DNA from: Sugiyamaella lignohabitans
Lineage: Eukaryota; Ascomycota; Dipodascomycetes; Dipodascales; Trichomonascaceae
NCBI RefSeq assembly: GCF_001640025.1
Contig: NC_031673.1
Span: forward strand, 248,001-312,000
Direction: 5' to 3'
Length of the DNA stretch: 64,000 bases
Part shown: positions 1 through 10,966 of the stretch, piece after piece
How positions within the stretch are numbered: position 1 is the stretch's first letter
How the letters are laid out: each line of letters begins with the position of its first letter
Position numbers and translations under genes: made by a program
The notes under the pieces: model-generated
Database searches by the model: none
Seen by the model: only the letters and a program-made list of their open reading frames with translations
What the model was told of the DNA's origin: nothing

Positions 1-1
1 C

Positions 2-62
2 TGCCTCCGGCGGCTGGGGCTCCGCCCCAGACCCCGCTGCTCCTCTCGCTTCGCTCGAGTCG
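2..62 (+). repeat. GC-hairpin arm, single, type A end
   Basis: TGCCTCCGGCGGC core, hairpin CTGGGGCTCCGCCCCAG and the type A terminus CTCTCGCTTCGCTCGAG. Type A is the common, imperfectly self-complementary end. Confidence 0.9.
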
Positions 63-409
63 ATGCTTTGGAGTCCCCTGTTCTGGGTTCTCTTCGGGGT
101 TGCAACCTCGCAATTTCAGAACTGTTGCCTAATCAATAAGCTTACTATTACCACTCTAAATAATATTATTAATAAAATAGTAATGTGAATGTGTCTATTA
201 CTATTACCATAGTAATTACTTTTTTACAACAAAAAATACAGAAATACAGGTTCTTTGGCTACTACTAGTTCTAATAATTCTGAGGGTTGTCTGACTGCTT
301 GGATTTTTCATGGATTGTGCTCTCTGTTCTTTGGCTCGCGACTTCACACAATGTCAGGAAAATCTCCGCCATCCACCATGAAGAGCTTCTAGCCGATGAC
401 CCCAATGCC

Positions 410-470
410 CGACTCGAGCGAAGCGAGAGGAGCAGCGGGGTCTGGGGCGGAGCCCCAGCCGCCGGAGGCA
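410..470 (-). repeat. GC-hairpin arm, single, 53 bp after TUF1 stop
   Basis: Type A arm on the minus strand; its TGCC end faces the TUF1 stop codon, so it is in sense orientation for that gene. Confidence 0.9.
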
Positions 471-523
471 GAGTGACACGACGAGAATACTATGTACATT
501 AGATTTATATACGGGAGAGAGAA

Positions 524-1822
524 CTACTCGATGATACGGGTGACGAGACCAGTACCGACAGTACGGCCACCCTCACGGATGTTGAATCTCTGGCCGACCT
601 CGATAGGAGTGGGGTGCACGAGCTCTCCGATCATTTCGGTGTTGTCTCCGGGGAACACTTGGTGGTCGTGTTCAATTCCCTCAGGGAAGGTCAAGGTAAC
701 AGTGACATCAGCAGACGAAACAAACATTTGAGGTCTGTAGTTAACACCGAAAGGAGAGTGACGACCACCCTCTTCCTTGGTCAAAACATAAATAGAAGAC
801 AAGAACTTGGTGTGGGCCTTAACGGTTCCGACCTTGGCAATGACCATACCACGCTTAAGATCCTCACGCTTAACACCACGCAACAAAAGTCCAGCGTTAT
901 CACCGGCTTGGGCCTTGTCAAGCTCCTTCTTAAACATCTCAATACCGGTAACAACAGTGGTAATAGCCTCTTTGTGGTGACCAACAATCTCCACTTCCTC
1001 ACCCTTGCTAAGAACACCACGCTCGACTCTACCAGTAACGACAGTACCACGACCAGGGATCGAGAAAACAGACTCAAGAGGCATCAAGAAAGCATTGTCC
1101 AAATCACGAGAAGGAGTGGGGATATACTCGTCAATACGGTCCAAAAGCTCTTCAATCTTTTGGACACCAATCTCAGGACGCTTGTCCTCAAGAGCACATA
1201 AAGCAGATCCCATAACAACAGGAGTGTTGTCACCATCAAATCCATAGGTAGTCAACAATTCACGCATTTCCATCTCGACCAACTCCAACATCTCGGGGTC
1301 GTCAATAGTATCGACCTTGTTGACGAAAACAACCACATGTTGAATACCGACTTGACGAGCCAACAACAAATGTTCACGGGTTTGAGGCATTTGTCCATCC
1401 GAAGCAGCAACTACAATAATAGCACCGTCCATACGAGCAGCACCGGAAATCATGTTCTTGATATAATCAGCGTGACCAGGACAGTCGACGTGGGCATAGT
1501 GACGGTTATCGGTTTCATATTCGACGTGAGCTGAGGTAATGGTGATACCACGAGCTCTCTCTTCAGGAGCCTTATCAATAGAAGCATAATCAAGGAAATT
1601 AGCACCTCCCTTGGATGCCAAAACCTTGGTAATAGCAGCGGTCAAAGTGGTCTTACCGTGATCGACGTGACCAATGGTACCAATGTTCAAGTGGGGCTTG
1701 GTTCTTTGGAAAGTCGAGGCCCAACGGCTGTTGATAGCAGCACGAGGAACCACCGACTTGCTAGCAGTAGAGAAAACTGTGCGGAGTGCAATTGCTCCGG
1801 GCAATCGCAAGTTACCAAACAT
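524..1822 (-). CDS. TUF1: Mitochondrial translation elongation factor Tu
   Basis: GTPase that delivers aminoacyl-tRNA to the mitochondrial ribosome. The protein is 432 aa, as usual for the family, with all GTPase motifs: GHVDHGKT (about residues 51-58), RGITIT, DCPGH (113-117) and NKVD (168-171). Domains 2 and 3 follow and end in the conserved [10 protein letters not shown]. The first ~45 residues are rich in Arg, Ser and Ala without acidic residues, as expected for a mitochondrial presequence. The open frame extends upstream only to a TTG; the ATG at 1822 is the first plausible start and gives MFGNLRLPG. No intron. A GC-hairpin arm (410-470) lies 53 bp after the stop. Identification is secure. 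Confidence 0.96.
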   Translation of the reverse strand: MFGNLRLPGAIALRTVFSTASKSVVPRAAINSRWASTFQRTKPHLNIGTIGHVDHGKTTLTAAITKVLASKGGANFLDYASIDKAPEERARGITITSAHVEYETDNRHYAHVDCPGHADYIKNMISGAARMDGAIIVVAASDGQMPQTREHLLLARQVGIQHVVVFVNKVDTIDDPEMLELVEMEMRELLTTYGFDGDNTPVVMGSALCALEDKRPEIGVQKIEELLDRIDEYIPTPSRDLDNAFLMPLESVFSIPGRGTVVTGRVERGVLSKGEEVEIVGHHKEAITTVVTGIEMFKKELDKAQAGDNAGLLLRGVKREDLKRGMVIAKVGTVKAHTKFLSSIYVLTKEEGGRHSPFGVNYRPQMFVSSADVTVTLTFPEGIEHDHQVFPGDNTEMIGELVHPTPIEVGQRFNIREGGRTVGTGLVTRIIE

Positions 1823-2008
1823 TTTTAGAGAACTGGTCCTGTAATAAAACAAGTTGCTAAACAATCCGAGCGTGAACTGTGGAAAAAATCCCGTTCCGGA
1901 TGCACAAATTTTTCACTGCCGCATAAGCGCATACATTCCTTTACCCTGCAGCCATCTCGTCCCCCCTGACTGGCTGCACTGAACGGGAAATTTCAGGGGT
2001 GGGGTTGA

Positions 2009-2068
2009 GCCTCCGGCGGCTGGGGCTACGCCCCAAACCCCTTTGCTCCTCTCGCTTCGCTCGAGTCG
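2009..2068 (+). repeat. GC-hairpin arm, decayed
   Basis: Type A arm with substitutions in the first hairpin (GGGGCTACGCCCCAAACCCC), so an older copy. Confidence 0.85.
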
Positions 2069-3358
2069 GGGCGTCGGGGGTGTCATCTGGTTGTGAGTGC
2101 TCGGTGGTTCGTCGGGCGGGTTTCCATCTCTGGAGTGGGATGTCGGAGTTCTTGTTCAGCAGCGAACGGAGAGCTCGCGGTGAGAAAGATTCGAGGATAT
2201 TCAGATTAAAACCTGGAATTGATAAATATTTTAGACTCTTTTTGAACCCTTCGAGCACTTACACTTAAATAAATAATCTGCCCGACATTCGTCGATATTC
2301 TTTTGACTCTACTCGAAAGAAAGACTTTTTTCTGAGCAGTGATTTCAGCAGAAGTGCAATGATGAAATAATTATTAGCAGTATTCTCAGACGTGGAATGA
2401 CAAATTCAAATCGTAGTCGAATGACTGAAAAAAGTTGCAAACGCAGGGTCCATTGTGACAGTGTTGATCAATGCAGCAATCAACAATCATTTATTGAAAG
2501 GCCAAAATCTTTCTTATTTGAGCACTAACAATGATAGCAACATTTTCCACACCAAAGTTTACTCGTCTGCTTTTTATTCTGCCTCTTGGTTTGATTTATT
2601 ACTGTAGAATCCTGAATATGATGTCTGTTTCACTTTCATGGCTGATAATATTTTAATGACAGTCATTGAAAAAATATCCACTGGCAACAGTATTAAATTT
2701 AACACTGTGAACTTGCATGTGAATAGAACTGAGTCTTGCTGCTGAGATACCCATCTGCTCTGGATTATTTATACCACTCAATGCTGTTTCTTACATAAGC
2801 TTTCATGAAAGTCACCTTTTAAATCTACTGTATGCTTAAAGCCTTTGTAGGTGTAGAATCAAGGGGCCCTATTGTTTCTGGCTGGTCATAAGGACGCTTA
2901 GTAAATATCATTCAGTATAGAAAAGAGCTTCAATTACAGGCAAATGTCATACGTGGTAATAGTAAGAAACTCATCATGTAGAAAGCGAATAATCGCTAGT
3001 GTGAGCAACCTACTGATCTTGATTAAAGCCTGGCCATGACGAACCTGCATGGAAATATCTTACTGAAGATGATAAATTCGAAGTTCTCTTGCTATTGAAT
3101 CTGTATACCATTATATAAGTAACAGCAATCGGCATTTCCCTCTATGAAGAGCCTGGGGATGGACTACAGTTGGATGAATAATTAGGCTAAGTAAAGCGAA
3201 CAAAACGTTTGTGGAAAGTTTTCCTGAGGATATTCAATTGCAGTACAGAGAATACAATTCCGATATCTACAATTGAAGGTTTGCGGAACATAGGCTCAAT
3301 TGGCCTTGTGGAAGTAACCAGCTCCACACCTCTCGGCTAGCAGTGGGACCCCAGGCAC

Positions 3359-3420
3359 CGACTCGAGCGCAGCGAGAGGAGCAACCAGGGTCTGGGGCGG
3401 AGCCCCAGCCGCCGGAGGCA
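3359..3420 (-). repeat. GC-hairpin arm, single
   Basis: Intact type A arm (loop variant GCGCAGCG) about 140 bp before the 208-aa gene. Confidence 0.9.
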
Positions 3421-3562
3421 GACCCCCGTGAGAGGGCCCAAGCTTAGCGGTTCGGCGGAGACAGATTCATTATGGCGCTAGGGTGACATCTCCATAAGCA
3501 TCGTAGAAAGTAGCCATTACCAGGAACTGTGATCACTGCTAATGTTCTGAAAACCCAACAAC

Positions 3563-4189
3563 ATGGAAGTGCTATTCAAATCGATCGTTCGTAGTATTGT
3601 CAGCGTGTACAAGGACGAGCTGACGTTCACCAAGATCGAGGACTGTGTCGAACAAACTCAGTTTCTGCGGTCCTACGTCCCAGAGCGAGAACTGATTTTG
3701 ACGTACAAAAGCAATGGGTTTCGTCAGACTGATAGGCTGATGATGGACAGTGTCGTGGCAGCAGTGGAAGCGCAGTTCAAGGCCAGACAGTACCCCGCAT
3801 GCTCAGTCAGTATCAGGGCATCAGAGAACCTCCCGCTCTTCATTTTAGACTGCCAGTCACCCGAAGTAGCAAAAGACGTTATTTCTTGTCTTCCCTTAGT
3901 AGTCCGTACCACGTGTTTCACAGAAATGGTGCGAATGTTCCCGATATCGCGGTACCTGGACCTACCAACATGCAATGTCGTGAAGTATAAAGTGTCTGAC
4001 TTCAGCCGCCATCTCCCGTTCTCAATGAAATACAAGCAACGCGGATACGACATCCCGCTCTCGGTCCGCGAAAAACACGCCTCGCTCGGCCACATCCTCT
4101 ACTACGAAAAGTCCAGCGTGCCCGACGAGACGTTCAAAGTGTTCTACATCTACGTCATCCAGGCACCGTCCCCTGACACGGCCCCCTGA
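3563..4189 (+). CDS. Unrecognised 208-aa protein
   Basis: Complete ORF of 208 codons, ATG in the context AACATGG. Composition looks like a folded globular protein: alternating hydrophobic residues, no signal peptide, no membrane segment and no low complexity. Codon use is like the neighbouring genes. Visible segments include EVLFKSIVRSIVSVYK at the N-terminus, VEAQFKARQYPACSVSI in the middle and FKVFYIYVIQAP near the end. I could not assign it to a family; a small fold of beta strands and helices is possible. It converges on the REEP-family gene, with an inverted pair of GC hairpins starting 33 bp after its stop. Confidence 0.75.
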   Translation: MEVLFKSIVRSIVSVYKDELTFTKIEDCVEQTQFLRSYVPERELILTYKSNGFRQTDRLMMDSVVAAVEAQFKARQYPACSVSIRASENLPLFILDCQSPEVAKDVISCLPLVVRTTCFTEMVRMFPISRYLDLPTCNVVKYKVSDFSRHLPFSMKYKQRGYDIPLSVREKHASLGHILYYEKSSVPDETFKVFYIYVIQAPSPDTAP

Positions 4190-4222
4190 ATACATTTCCT
4201 GTTTTTGTGTACGTGGCCCGGC

Positions 4223-4362
4223 TGCCTCCGGCGGCTGGGGCTCCGCCCCAGACCCTGGTTGCTCCTGCTTCGCAGGAGATGGCCGGGACCGTCGACGGAA
4301 CGACTCGAGCGCAGCGAGAGGAGCAACCAGGGTCTGGGGCGGAGCCCCAGCCGCCGGAGGCA
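4223..4362. repeat. GC-hairpin inverted pair after the 208-aa gene
   Basis: Plus arm 4223-4278 (type B end CTCCTGCTTCGCAGGAG) and minus arm 4301-4362 (type A), 22-bp spacer; begins 33 bp after the stop. Confidence 0.92.
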
Positions 4363-4510
4363 GCAACACCTGGGAAGAAGCAGGGGCAGGAAAGAAACAT
4401 AATCGTATAAGTAAGAAGAGGAGAGAATAAAATAATAATAATAAGTTACCGGTTACCGTGAACAGAGGGACATAAGGGACATAACATGAGTGGAGAGGTC
4501 GGGAGCGTGA

Positions 4511-5879
4511 TCATCTCCAGGCGAACCAGCCTTTGGTCGCAACGGGCGTGGCCTCGTCAGAAACTTGGCTCTTGGAATCGTTGTGCTTGGCTTCGTCGGT
4601 GGCTACAAGATCAAAGTCGTCCGACTCGAGAATGGAAGAGGGAGCAGGGGTGTCGCTGGAAACAGCAGTTTCTTCGATCTTCTTGCGCTGCTCTTCCAGC
4701 GACGACATGAGCTGCGCCAGCTGGGCGCGCTGTTCGTCGAGGTAGTCCAGTTTATCGGTTTTAGATACAAGGGTCTCGGGAATATTGAATGTCAGGGCAG
4801 ATGCTCGGCTCAACAATGACGACAGAGTACTTGGTACTGAGGATCCATACGAATAAGCTGATTCGGGGATCCGGAATTTCGAGAATATCATGTCCACATA
4901 CGAACTGGATGTTCCGCTCCTACCACCAGCACCACCACTAACACCGGTAGCTGAACTGGGATCAGAAGGTACTGGATCTGTAGTGGTAGAAGAACTGTCT
5001 TCGGTCTTAGTACCAGAACCAGCAGAAGCAGAGTCAACAGAAGAAGCTCCAGAATCGGGGCCGAAAATCAATGAGCTAATGACAGTCTTGGCCCATTTGG
5101 TCAGTCGTGTGAGATAATCAACGCCCATGGACTTGACGGTGTGATATGCGGACGCCACGATCTCGTCAATCTGCTGTTCATGGGTCCGCAGAAACGGTTG
5201 CACTTGGTTGAAATATAAATACGAGGCTCCTTGAAACTGTGGCAATACCAGCCACAAAGTGAACATGAGACGCCAAAACTCGTACAACGGAATCAGTTTC
5301 AAGAAAAGACCCACATACGCCTCGACAGTCAGCTGTACTGCTACAACCACCCAATAAATAAGCCACGGACGCAGTAACGTGATATCATCTCGTTCCAGCG
5401 CTTTATACGACGCCAGAACGGGGAATACAAATGAGGCCAGGGAGCTAGAAATCGGGTTAGATACGGATCTCGGGGGCTGAGGGGTCTCGGTGGGTGGGGG
5501 GTTCTGCCTCCGGCGGCTGGGGCTCCGCCCCAGACCCCGTGGCTCCTCTCGCTTCGCTCGAGTCGGGCGTCTACGGTCCCTGTTCATGCTGGGAAGTGGT
5601 TGAATCGACGCCATGAGCGATTCTCTACAGATAACACATGAACATGAATGAACATGATCCGACATGAATGAACATGATGCGACATGAATGAACACGATGT
5701 GACATGAATGACCATGAACGGACATGAATGCACATGAACGAACATGAATGAGCATGGACATGAATGCAAACGAACGAACATGAATGAACATGAATGAACA
5801 TGAACAGTCTCTGAAGAAGAAAAGCTAATTCCATTAGAATACTAACTCACCTTACGGATCGGAAGAGGAACCCAAGCAT
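4511..5879 (-). CDS. REEP/HVA22 (TB2/DP1) family ER membrane-shaping protein, two exons
   Basis: Exon 1 is 5851-5879 (29 nt) and exon 2 is 4511-5444; the intron 5445-5850 has donor GTGAGT and branch CTAAC, with acceptor CTAG. Splicing gives a 320-aa protein starting MLGFLFRSVSSLASFVFP, which restores the family's N-terminal FPxxASYKAL motif and removes a tandem repeat that would otherwise be translated. The hydrophobic hairpins include WLIYWVVVAVQ and FWRLMFTLWLVLPQF, typical of TB2/DP1/HVA22 proteins that curve ER tubules. The long Ser/Thr/Asp-rich tail and the length are unlike Yop1 (about 180 aa) and closer to REEP1-4 and fission yeast Yep1, which acts in ER-phagy; that assignment is inference. 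The intron carries a GC-hairpin arm and a minisatellite. Confidence 0.88.
5505..5565 (+). repeat. GC-hairpin arm in REEP-gene intron
   Basis: Intact type A arm, antisense to the gene, about 60 bp before the acceptor. Confidence 0.9.
5634..5806. repeat. Minisatellite of an AACATGAATG-like unit
   Basis: About 170 bp of imperfect tandem copies of a ~10-bp unit, ACATGAATGA with variants (ACATGATGCG, ACATGAACGA), lies entirely inside the REEP-gene intron. On the minus strand it reads as His/Ser/Cys/Val-rich spurious peptide. Confidence 0.85.
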
Positions 5880-6536
5880 CTTGACCACAGGCAATAAATA
5901 TAACTAGAGTTTGAGAATGTGAAACTGAGTCCTAAACAAGGTAGGGAACAGAGTGAGAAGAAGGAGAAGAATCAGAACCAGACAGAGCCCAATGGAATAC
6001 GTCAGGAAATAGAGTACTGAGTTGATAGTCAATGACAGTACAAATCGCACGATAGAGCGTGCGGAATCAACAATCAATCAATCGATGAATCAGCCAACAA
6101 ATAAATCAGTCGGTCAGTCAGCCAATCAGTTACCGGCTGAGTAAGTTAGTTATAGTTTAATAACGGAGATGGAGATACCAGAACCAGATCAGTGAGATAA
6201 ACAGGTGCTAGTCATAAACGAAATCGCAGTTCGGAGATGCCGCTTCTGCCAGTTCCAGCAACGAGAGTAAGTACAATCAAACAGGCCCTAGAAACACACA
6301 ATCACATACACACACAATACAGCCACGAATTCAACAGTCGAGCTCGCAATCAGGTCTTCAATCGCAGTAACAGCGGCGGCGGTCCTAGTCAACTGCGGTA
6401 GTAGTTTATTGTATAATGTAACTATGCAGGTCGCTATCATCAGGTGCATACAAATAAAGACCCGCAGCATACCCCTGCCCGGCCACCACTATAACGGGGC
6501 GCTGACAGGGGCCTGGTTGGCGGGGGCGGTGGGCGC

Positions 6537-6785
6537 TGCCTCCGGCGGCTGGGGCTCCGCCCCAGACCCTGGTTGCTCCTCTCGCTGCGCTCGAGTCGGG
6601 CATGGGGGTGCGGGTTGTGTGGTCTCTGGGGGAGAATTGGGGGTCTGGTGGGCCTGTTCGCGCTCTTTTTCGTCGTTTTCGCCCGCTGCACACCCACCCA
6701 GCTGGCAGCGCACGCCCCACGCCCGACTCGAGCGCAGCGAGAGGAGCAACCAGGGTCTGGGGCGGAGCCCCAGCCGCCGGAGGCA
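6537..6785. repeat. GC-hairpin inverted pair
   Basis: Arms 6537-6598 and 6724-6785, both type A with matching GCTGCGC loop variants, and a 125-bp GC-rich spacer. Confidence 0.92.
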
Positions 6786-7272
6786 GCACCCACCGCCCCC
6801 AGCCAGGGTCCGAGCACGGGTTGCATATAACGTTATAGAGGATCTCTGCATGCACGCTGATAAAGCACCTCTGACGGTCTGGTCCGATCAGGGAAGCGAT
6901 CGGAGCCACCTGACTGATGGGGCGACACTGGTCCAGGTGGGAGGAGGGTGGACCTGGGCAGTTGCCGGTTGGGGGGTGGCACTAGTGTGGCTTGTTTGGG
7001 GGTAGTGGGATGAGACTGCGATCTCGGGGACTGGTAATGGAATGGAGGGGAGTGTTTGTGTAAGAGAACGAGAGCAGGAGCAGGAAAGAGAGCTGGGGGG
7101 CGGTAGCTGCGAGTCGCACCGTATCAGCAGACGATACCGTTGCGGTGCTGCTGCGTGCGTTCGGGATTGCGGTGTCCGATAAGACTATCAGCCGGCCGGC
7201 GGGATCGCAGCAGCGGGCAGGGTGCGTCGGTTGCTGTTGGCTTGGCTTGGCCCCGGTCTTGGGTTGGGGGTG

Positions 7273-7453
7273 TGCCTCCGGCGGCTGGGGCTCCGCCCCA
7301 GACCCTGGTGGCTCCTGCTTCGCAGGAGATGGCCGGGAGAGCTGGGGCCGCTGGGGTCGCTGGGGGACATGGGCTGGGCACACCCCACGCCCGACTCGAG
7401 CGCAGCGAGAGGAGCAACCAGGGTCTGGGGCGGAGCCCCAGCCGCCGGAGGCA
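7273..7453. repeat. GC-hairpin inverted pair
   Basis: Arm 7273-7328 (type B) and arm 7392-7453 (type A), upstream of the PRC1 TATA box. Confidence 0.92.
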
Positions 7454-7596
7454 GCACCCCAACCCCCAATTATAGACCCCCAAGAGGGCTGGTTCGACGA
7501 TTGCCTGTTGGAGCAGGCCGCCACAGGACGGTGCAGGGGAGGTGCATGACAAGCGTGCTGGGGTCGGCGGGGCCGTCCTAATACGGCTTCGAGGGG

Positions 7597-7604
7597 TATA
7601 TAAG
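7597..7604 (+). promoter_or_regulatory. TATA box, probable PRC1 promoter
   Basis: TATATAAG lies about 570 bp before the PRC1 ATG, and the sequence after it is pyrimidine-rich. The distance implies a leader of about 500 nt unless a 5'UTR intron is removed. Confidence 0.5.
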
Positions 7605-7754
7605 TGCCGTTCGATCCAGTGGCTCGCTTTATCTCGCTTTCTCATTCATATCAGTTGCTCTGTCTGTCTATTTGTCGGTTTGGCGGTATTACCATAAGAT
7701 TGATTGATACAGACTGGTTTAGGATTGGTCACGGCGAGTGCGAATTGGATTCTT

Positions 7755-7915
7755 GTAAGTGCAATTGGCTGGCTGGCGGGTTGCTACGGGTCTGGTGGCG
7801 CTGTAGCGCCGTCGGCAGCTGGCAGTGACTGCTCGGGTGCTTGAGGGTTGCTTGCTATTGAGGGTAATGGCTGTTGGTTTTTGACTGTTGTGGTTCTAAC
7901 AAAGGATTTTATTAG
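7755..7915 (+). other. Putative 5'UTR intron of PRC1
   Basis: A GTAAGT donor at 7755 is followed by CTAAC at 7896-7900 and an ATTAG acceptor ending at 7915. The donor and branch match the introns confirmed by protein homology in this window, although the branch-to-acceptor gap (15 nt) is slightly longer. There is no protein evidence because it lies upstream of the ATG. Confidence 0.4.
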
Positions 7916-8170
7916 GTTTTTGAAGTCAATTTTGGTTCCCGGTACTCAATTGCAATTGGTTTTGTGGTTATTGAATCAGATCGTTTCACTGGTTTGTGAT
8001 TTGTAGTTAGTTTCAGTTCAGTTCAAGTTCTGAATTTGAAGGTTCATTTTTCTGATTGTCGATTGCTGGTTTCTCAATCGACCGTATTCTTATCTTTTTT
8101 GGAATTCAGTTTTTGGAATTCAGTTTTTGGATTCATATTCTTCTTTTTGAGCACATTAGTAGTAGTAGCA

Positions 8171-9940
8171 ATGAAGCTCAACTCGGGATTGACCGCTCTG
8201 GCGGTCTTGTCATCGGCCTCGGCTCTTTTGGTTCCTCCTTTTACTGAAAAGAAAGAGGACTCGTCGTCACCGTCGACTCAGCAATTCAAGTTCCAAATTC
8301 CCAGTGAATTGGGCTCCATTGACGGCTTGTCGAGCTACTTGCACATAGATAGGGCCCAGGTGGCTTCTATTATGCAGACCTTGGCCCATGAATTGGGCCA
8401 GTCGTGGCACGATATTCCCTCGCTTGCTATTGACTCGTGGTACGAGGTGTTGAAACACAGCCCTCAGTCATTCCCTGAACTGCGTGAGAACCTCGTTCGT
8501 CAATTGGAACTCTCCCGGGAATTGAATCTGCCAGTTAGTCAGGTTATGGACTGGGGTCTTAAACAGAGTTCTAGTGCTCATGGTGGAAAGGCCGGTGTTG
8601 CCTCTTCGTCTTCTTCCTCGTCGAATGTCAAGGTTGACTGGGAACATGTGGTTGAAAGTGATAACTTCCCTGCTCATAGTTTGAATGTCAAGTCACCAGG
8701 TTCGCTTGGAATCGACAAGGTCAAGCAATATTCCGGTTATTTGAACGATAATGAGAATGACAAGCACTATTTCTACTGGTTTTTCGAGTCTCGTAACGAT
8801 CCTAAGAACGACCCAGTTATTCTGTGGTTGAATGGAGGTCCTGGATGTTCTAGTTTGACTGGTTTGTTATTTGAGAACGGACCTGCCTCGATTAGTCCTG
8901 AATTGAAACCCGTTCATAACCCATACTCGTGGAATAACAATGCTTCTGTTATTTTCCTTGACCAGCCTGTCAATACTGGTTTCTCGTACTCTGACTCGTC
9001 GACTGTTTCCGACACTGTCACTGCCGGTAAGGATGTTTACGTTTTCTTGTCACTGTTCTTCCAACAGTTCCCTGAATACAACAACCTTCCATTCCATATT
9101 GCCGGAGAGTCGTATGCCGGTCACTACATCCCCGTATTTGCTTCCGAGATCTTGTCTCACGACGACCGTAATTTCAACCTCAGTTCGGTGCTTATTGGTA
9201 ACGGATTGACTGATCCTCTTCGTCAATACGATTTCTACGAGCCCATGGCCTGTGGAAAGGGTGGCGAGCCATCTGTTTTGAGCCAGGAAGAGTGTGATGG
9301 AATGATCAATTCTCAACCCCGATGTGATAACCTTATCAATGCCTGTTATAACAGCCAATCGGCCTGGACCTGTGTTCCTGCCACTGTTTACTGTAACAAT
9401 GCCATGATGGGACCATACCAACGAACCGGTAAGAACGTGTATGATATCCGAGCCAACTGTGAGGGTGGTAGTTTGTGTTACACTGCTTTGGACGATATTG
9501 ATAAGTACCTCAATAAGCCCGAAGTCAAGGCTGCACTTGGCGCAGAGGTCGACGAGTACGCTTCGTGCAACTTTGATACCAACCGAAACTTTGTATTTGC
9601 CGGAGACTGGATGAAGCCATACCAAACCAGTGTGACCGACTTGCTTGAGAAGGATATTCCTGTGCTCATTTACGCTGGCGACAAGGATTTCATCTGTAAC
9701 TGGCTCGGTAACGAGAACTGGTCGAAAGAACTCGAGTGGTCTGGCGGTGACAAGTTCAAGGCCGCTCCACTCGAGCCCTGGAAACTCGCCGACAAAGAAG
9801 TGGGCCAAGTTCGCAACGCCGGATCCCACTTCACCTTCCTGCGAATCTACGGCGCCGGCCACATGGCCCCCTACGACCAACCCGAGGCCTCGCTCGAGAT
9901 GGTCAACAGATGGATCTCCGGCGACTTTGCCTTTAACTAA
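8171..9940 (+). CDS. PRC1: Vacuolar carboxypeptidase Y precursor
   Basis: Serine carboxypeptidase of the vacuole, 589 aa. The ATG at 8171 starts a classic signal peptide ([18 protein letters not shown]); the open frame extends 45 codons further upstream, but that stretch is T-rich leader. A propeptide of roughly 130-150 residues with a Ser-rich linker precedes the catalytic domain. The catalytic residues are visible: Ser314 in [10 protein letters not shown], Asp in [12 protein letters not shown] (504-506) and His564 in [11 protein letters not shown], with the oxyanion motif [10 protein letters not shown]. Many Cys residues match the disulfide-rich insertion of CPY. The leader is long (about 550 nt from a TATA box) and may contain an intron at 7755-7915. 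A GC-hairpin arm begins 50 bp after the stop. Confidence 0.97.
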   Translation: MKLNSGLTALAVLSSASALLVPPFTEKKEDSSSPSTQQFKFQIPSELGSIDGLSSYLHIDRAQVASIMQTLAHELGQSWHDIPSLAIDSWYEVLKHSPQSFPELRENLVRQLELSRELNLPVSQVMDWGLKQSSSAHGGKAGVASSSSSSSNVKVDWEHVVESDNFPAHSLNVKSPGSLGIDKVKQYSGYLNDNENDKHYFYWFFESRNDPKNDPVILWLNGGPGCSSLTGLLFENGPASISPELKPVHNPYSWNNNASVIFLDQPVNTGFSYSDSSTVSDTVTAGKDVYVFLSLFFQQFPEYNNLPFHIAGESYAGHYIPVFASEILSHDDRNFNLSSVLIGNGLTDPLRQYDFYEPMACGKGGEPSVLSQEECDGMINSQPRCDNLINACYNSQSAWTCVPATVYCNNAMMGPYQRTGKNVYDIRANCEGGSLCYTALDDIDKYLNKPEVKAALGAEVDEYASCNFDTNRNFVFAGDWMKPYQTSVTDLLEKDIPVLIYAGDKDFICNWLGNENWSKELEWSGGDKFKAAPLEPWKLADKEVGQVRNAGSHFTFLRIYGAGHMAPYDQPEASLEMVNRWISGDFAFN

Positions 9941-9990
9941 ACGTGTAACTTTTTTATCTCTTTAACTCGAAATCTGTAGTCCTGTCCTCG

Positions 9991-10052
9991 TGCCTCCGGC
10001 GGCTGGGGCTCCGCCCCAGACCCTGGTTGCTCCTCTCGCTTCGCTCGAGTCG
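9991..10052 (+). repeat. GC-hairpin arm 50 bp after PRC1 stop
   Basis: Intact type A arm, sense orientation. Confidence 0.9.
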
Positions 10053-10086
10053 GGTTTGGGGGTGGCGGAGCGCTCCGTTGGGGGTC

Positions 10087-10234
10087 GGCCTCCGGCGGCT
10101 GGGGCGCTGCCCCAGACCCCGTGGCTCGCTTCGCTCGAAGCTAACACTCCCAGGACGGTTCTTCTCTGTTGTCGGGTCCAGTATCGAGCGAAGCGAGCCA
10201 CGGGTCTGGGGCAGCGCCCCAGCCGCCGGAGGCC
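10087..10234. repeat. GC-hairpin inverted pair, near-perfect
   Basis: Arms 10087-10138 and 10184-10234 share the rare loop GGGGCGCTGCCCC and a shortened terminus; they are complementary except for one deleted base. Confidence 0.92.
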
Positions 10235-10420
10235 GACCACCACCACCGGCGTTGGCGCAGGGCGATGCCCAATGCGGCATGAGTTAAACAGATGGCTATC
10301 GGCGGTGATGCTGATAAGGGAGGTGCATGAGCAGGCGGCAGGGGGCTGCTGATAAGGATGCCTTCTGCTGACCATCTTTTTTTTTCTGAACGTGGTTTGT
10401 GTTTTACGAAAGAAGGGGAC

Positions 10421-10560
10421 TGCCTCCGGCGGCTGGGGCTCCGCCCCAGACCCTGGTTGCTCCTGCTTCGCAGGAGACTGCCGGGACCGTCGACGAAACG
10501 ACTCGAGCGAAGCGAGAGGAGCTACCAGGGTCTGGGGCGGAGCCCCAGCCGCCGGAGGCA
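10421..10560. repeat. GC-hairpin inverted pair
   Basis: Arm 10421-10476 (type B) and arm 10499-10560 (type A); the spacer closely resembles that of the 4223-4362 pair, pointing to a copy of the whole palindrome. Confidence 0.92.
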
Positions 10561-10966
10561 GCCCCCAGAGGCAGCGCCCAGGAGGTGGAACAGGTGTTGC
10601 AAAAATAATCATGTTATTGAGCTACATAGATAAGACCAGGCGGCCGATGCTAGATCTAGGAATTAACAGAAAGCAGGCAGGACAAAACTTTTGTTTATGC
10701 TTCTCCAAATAGCGATAAATAGGAAGTGTGTGTGGGTCGGTTCAGATAAGAAAAACCGGTTTTGGGGCCATATCAGTCGGAATAAATAATGTGTGATAGA
10801 AAAATGAACTAAAACAGAAAGGAGCCATATGCAGAAACAGGCAAGAGATGAGGCTGATCTGAAAAAAAATAAAAAAATTAAACCCCGATCACGCTACCAT
10901 TATCTCTTATCAGTTGTTGGTTTAGTTGTAGTTGTTATCTCGTCAAGTTTAGTTGTTGAGATAAGT

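Larger units (their letters stand above)
1823..3562. other. Gene-free 1.7 kb
   Basis: Apart from the hairpin arms at 2009 and 3359, the stretch is AT-rich with frequent stops on both strands. I see no ORF, tRNA or clear snoRNA boxes. Confidence 0.6.
5880..8170. other. Intergenic 2.3 kb between REEP gene and PRC1
   Basis: Holds two hairpin pairs (6537-6785, 7273-7453), the PRC1 TATA box and leader. Long open frames here come only from the hairpins. Confidence 0.6.

Noticed and set aside
287..502. Many 60-200-codon open frames overlapping the GC hairpins on both strands (for example 4155-4400, 6409-7005, 9954-10612, 13913-14550)
   Set aside because: They recur with the same peptides (PPAAGAPPQT, GLGRSPSRRR) wherever an arm occurs, lack their own conserved sequence and are explained by the GC-rich element having few stops.
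2341..3350. Search for box C/D snoRNA in the gene-free stretch
   Set aside because: Scattered TGATGA- and CTGA-like words occur, but no pair with a terminal stem at proper spacing.
9050..9880. 276-codon minus-strand frame opposite PRC1
   Set aside because: Antisense shadow of a well-supported gene with clear catalytic motifs on the other strand.
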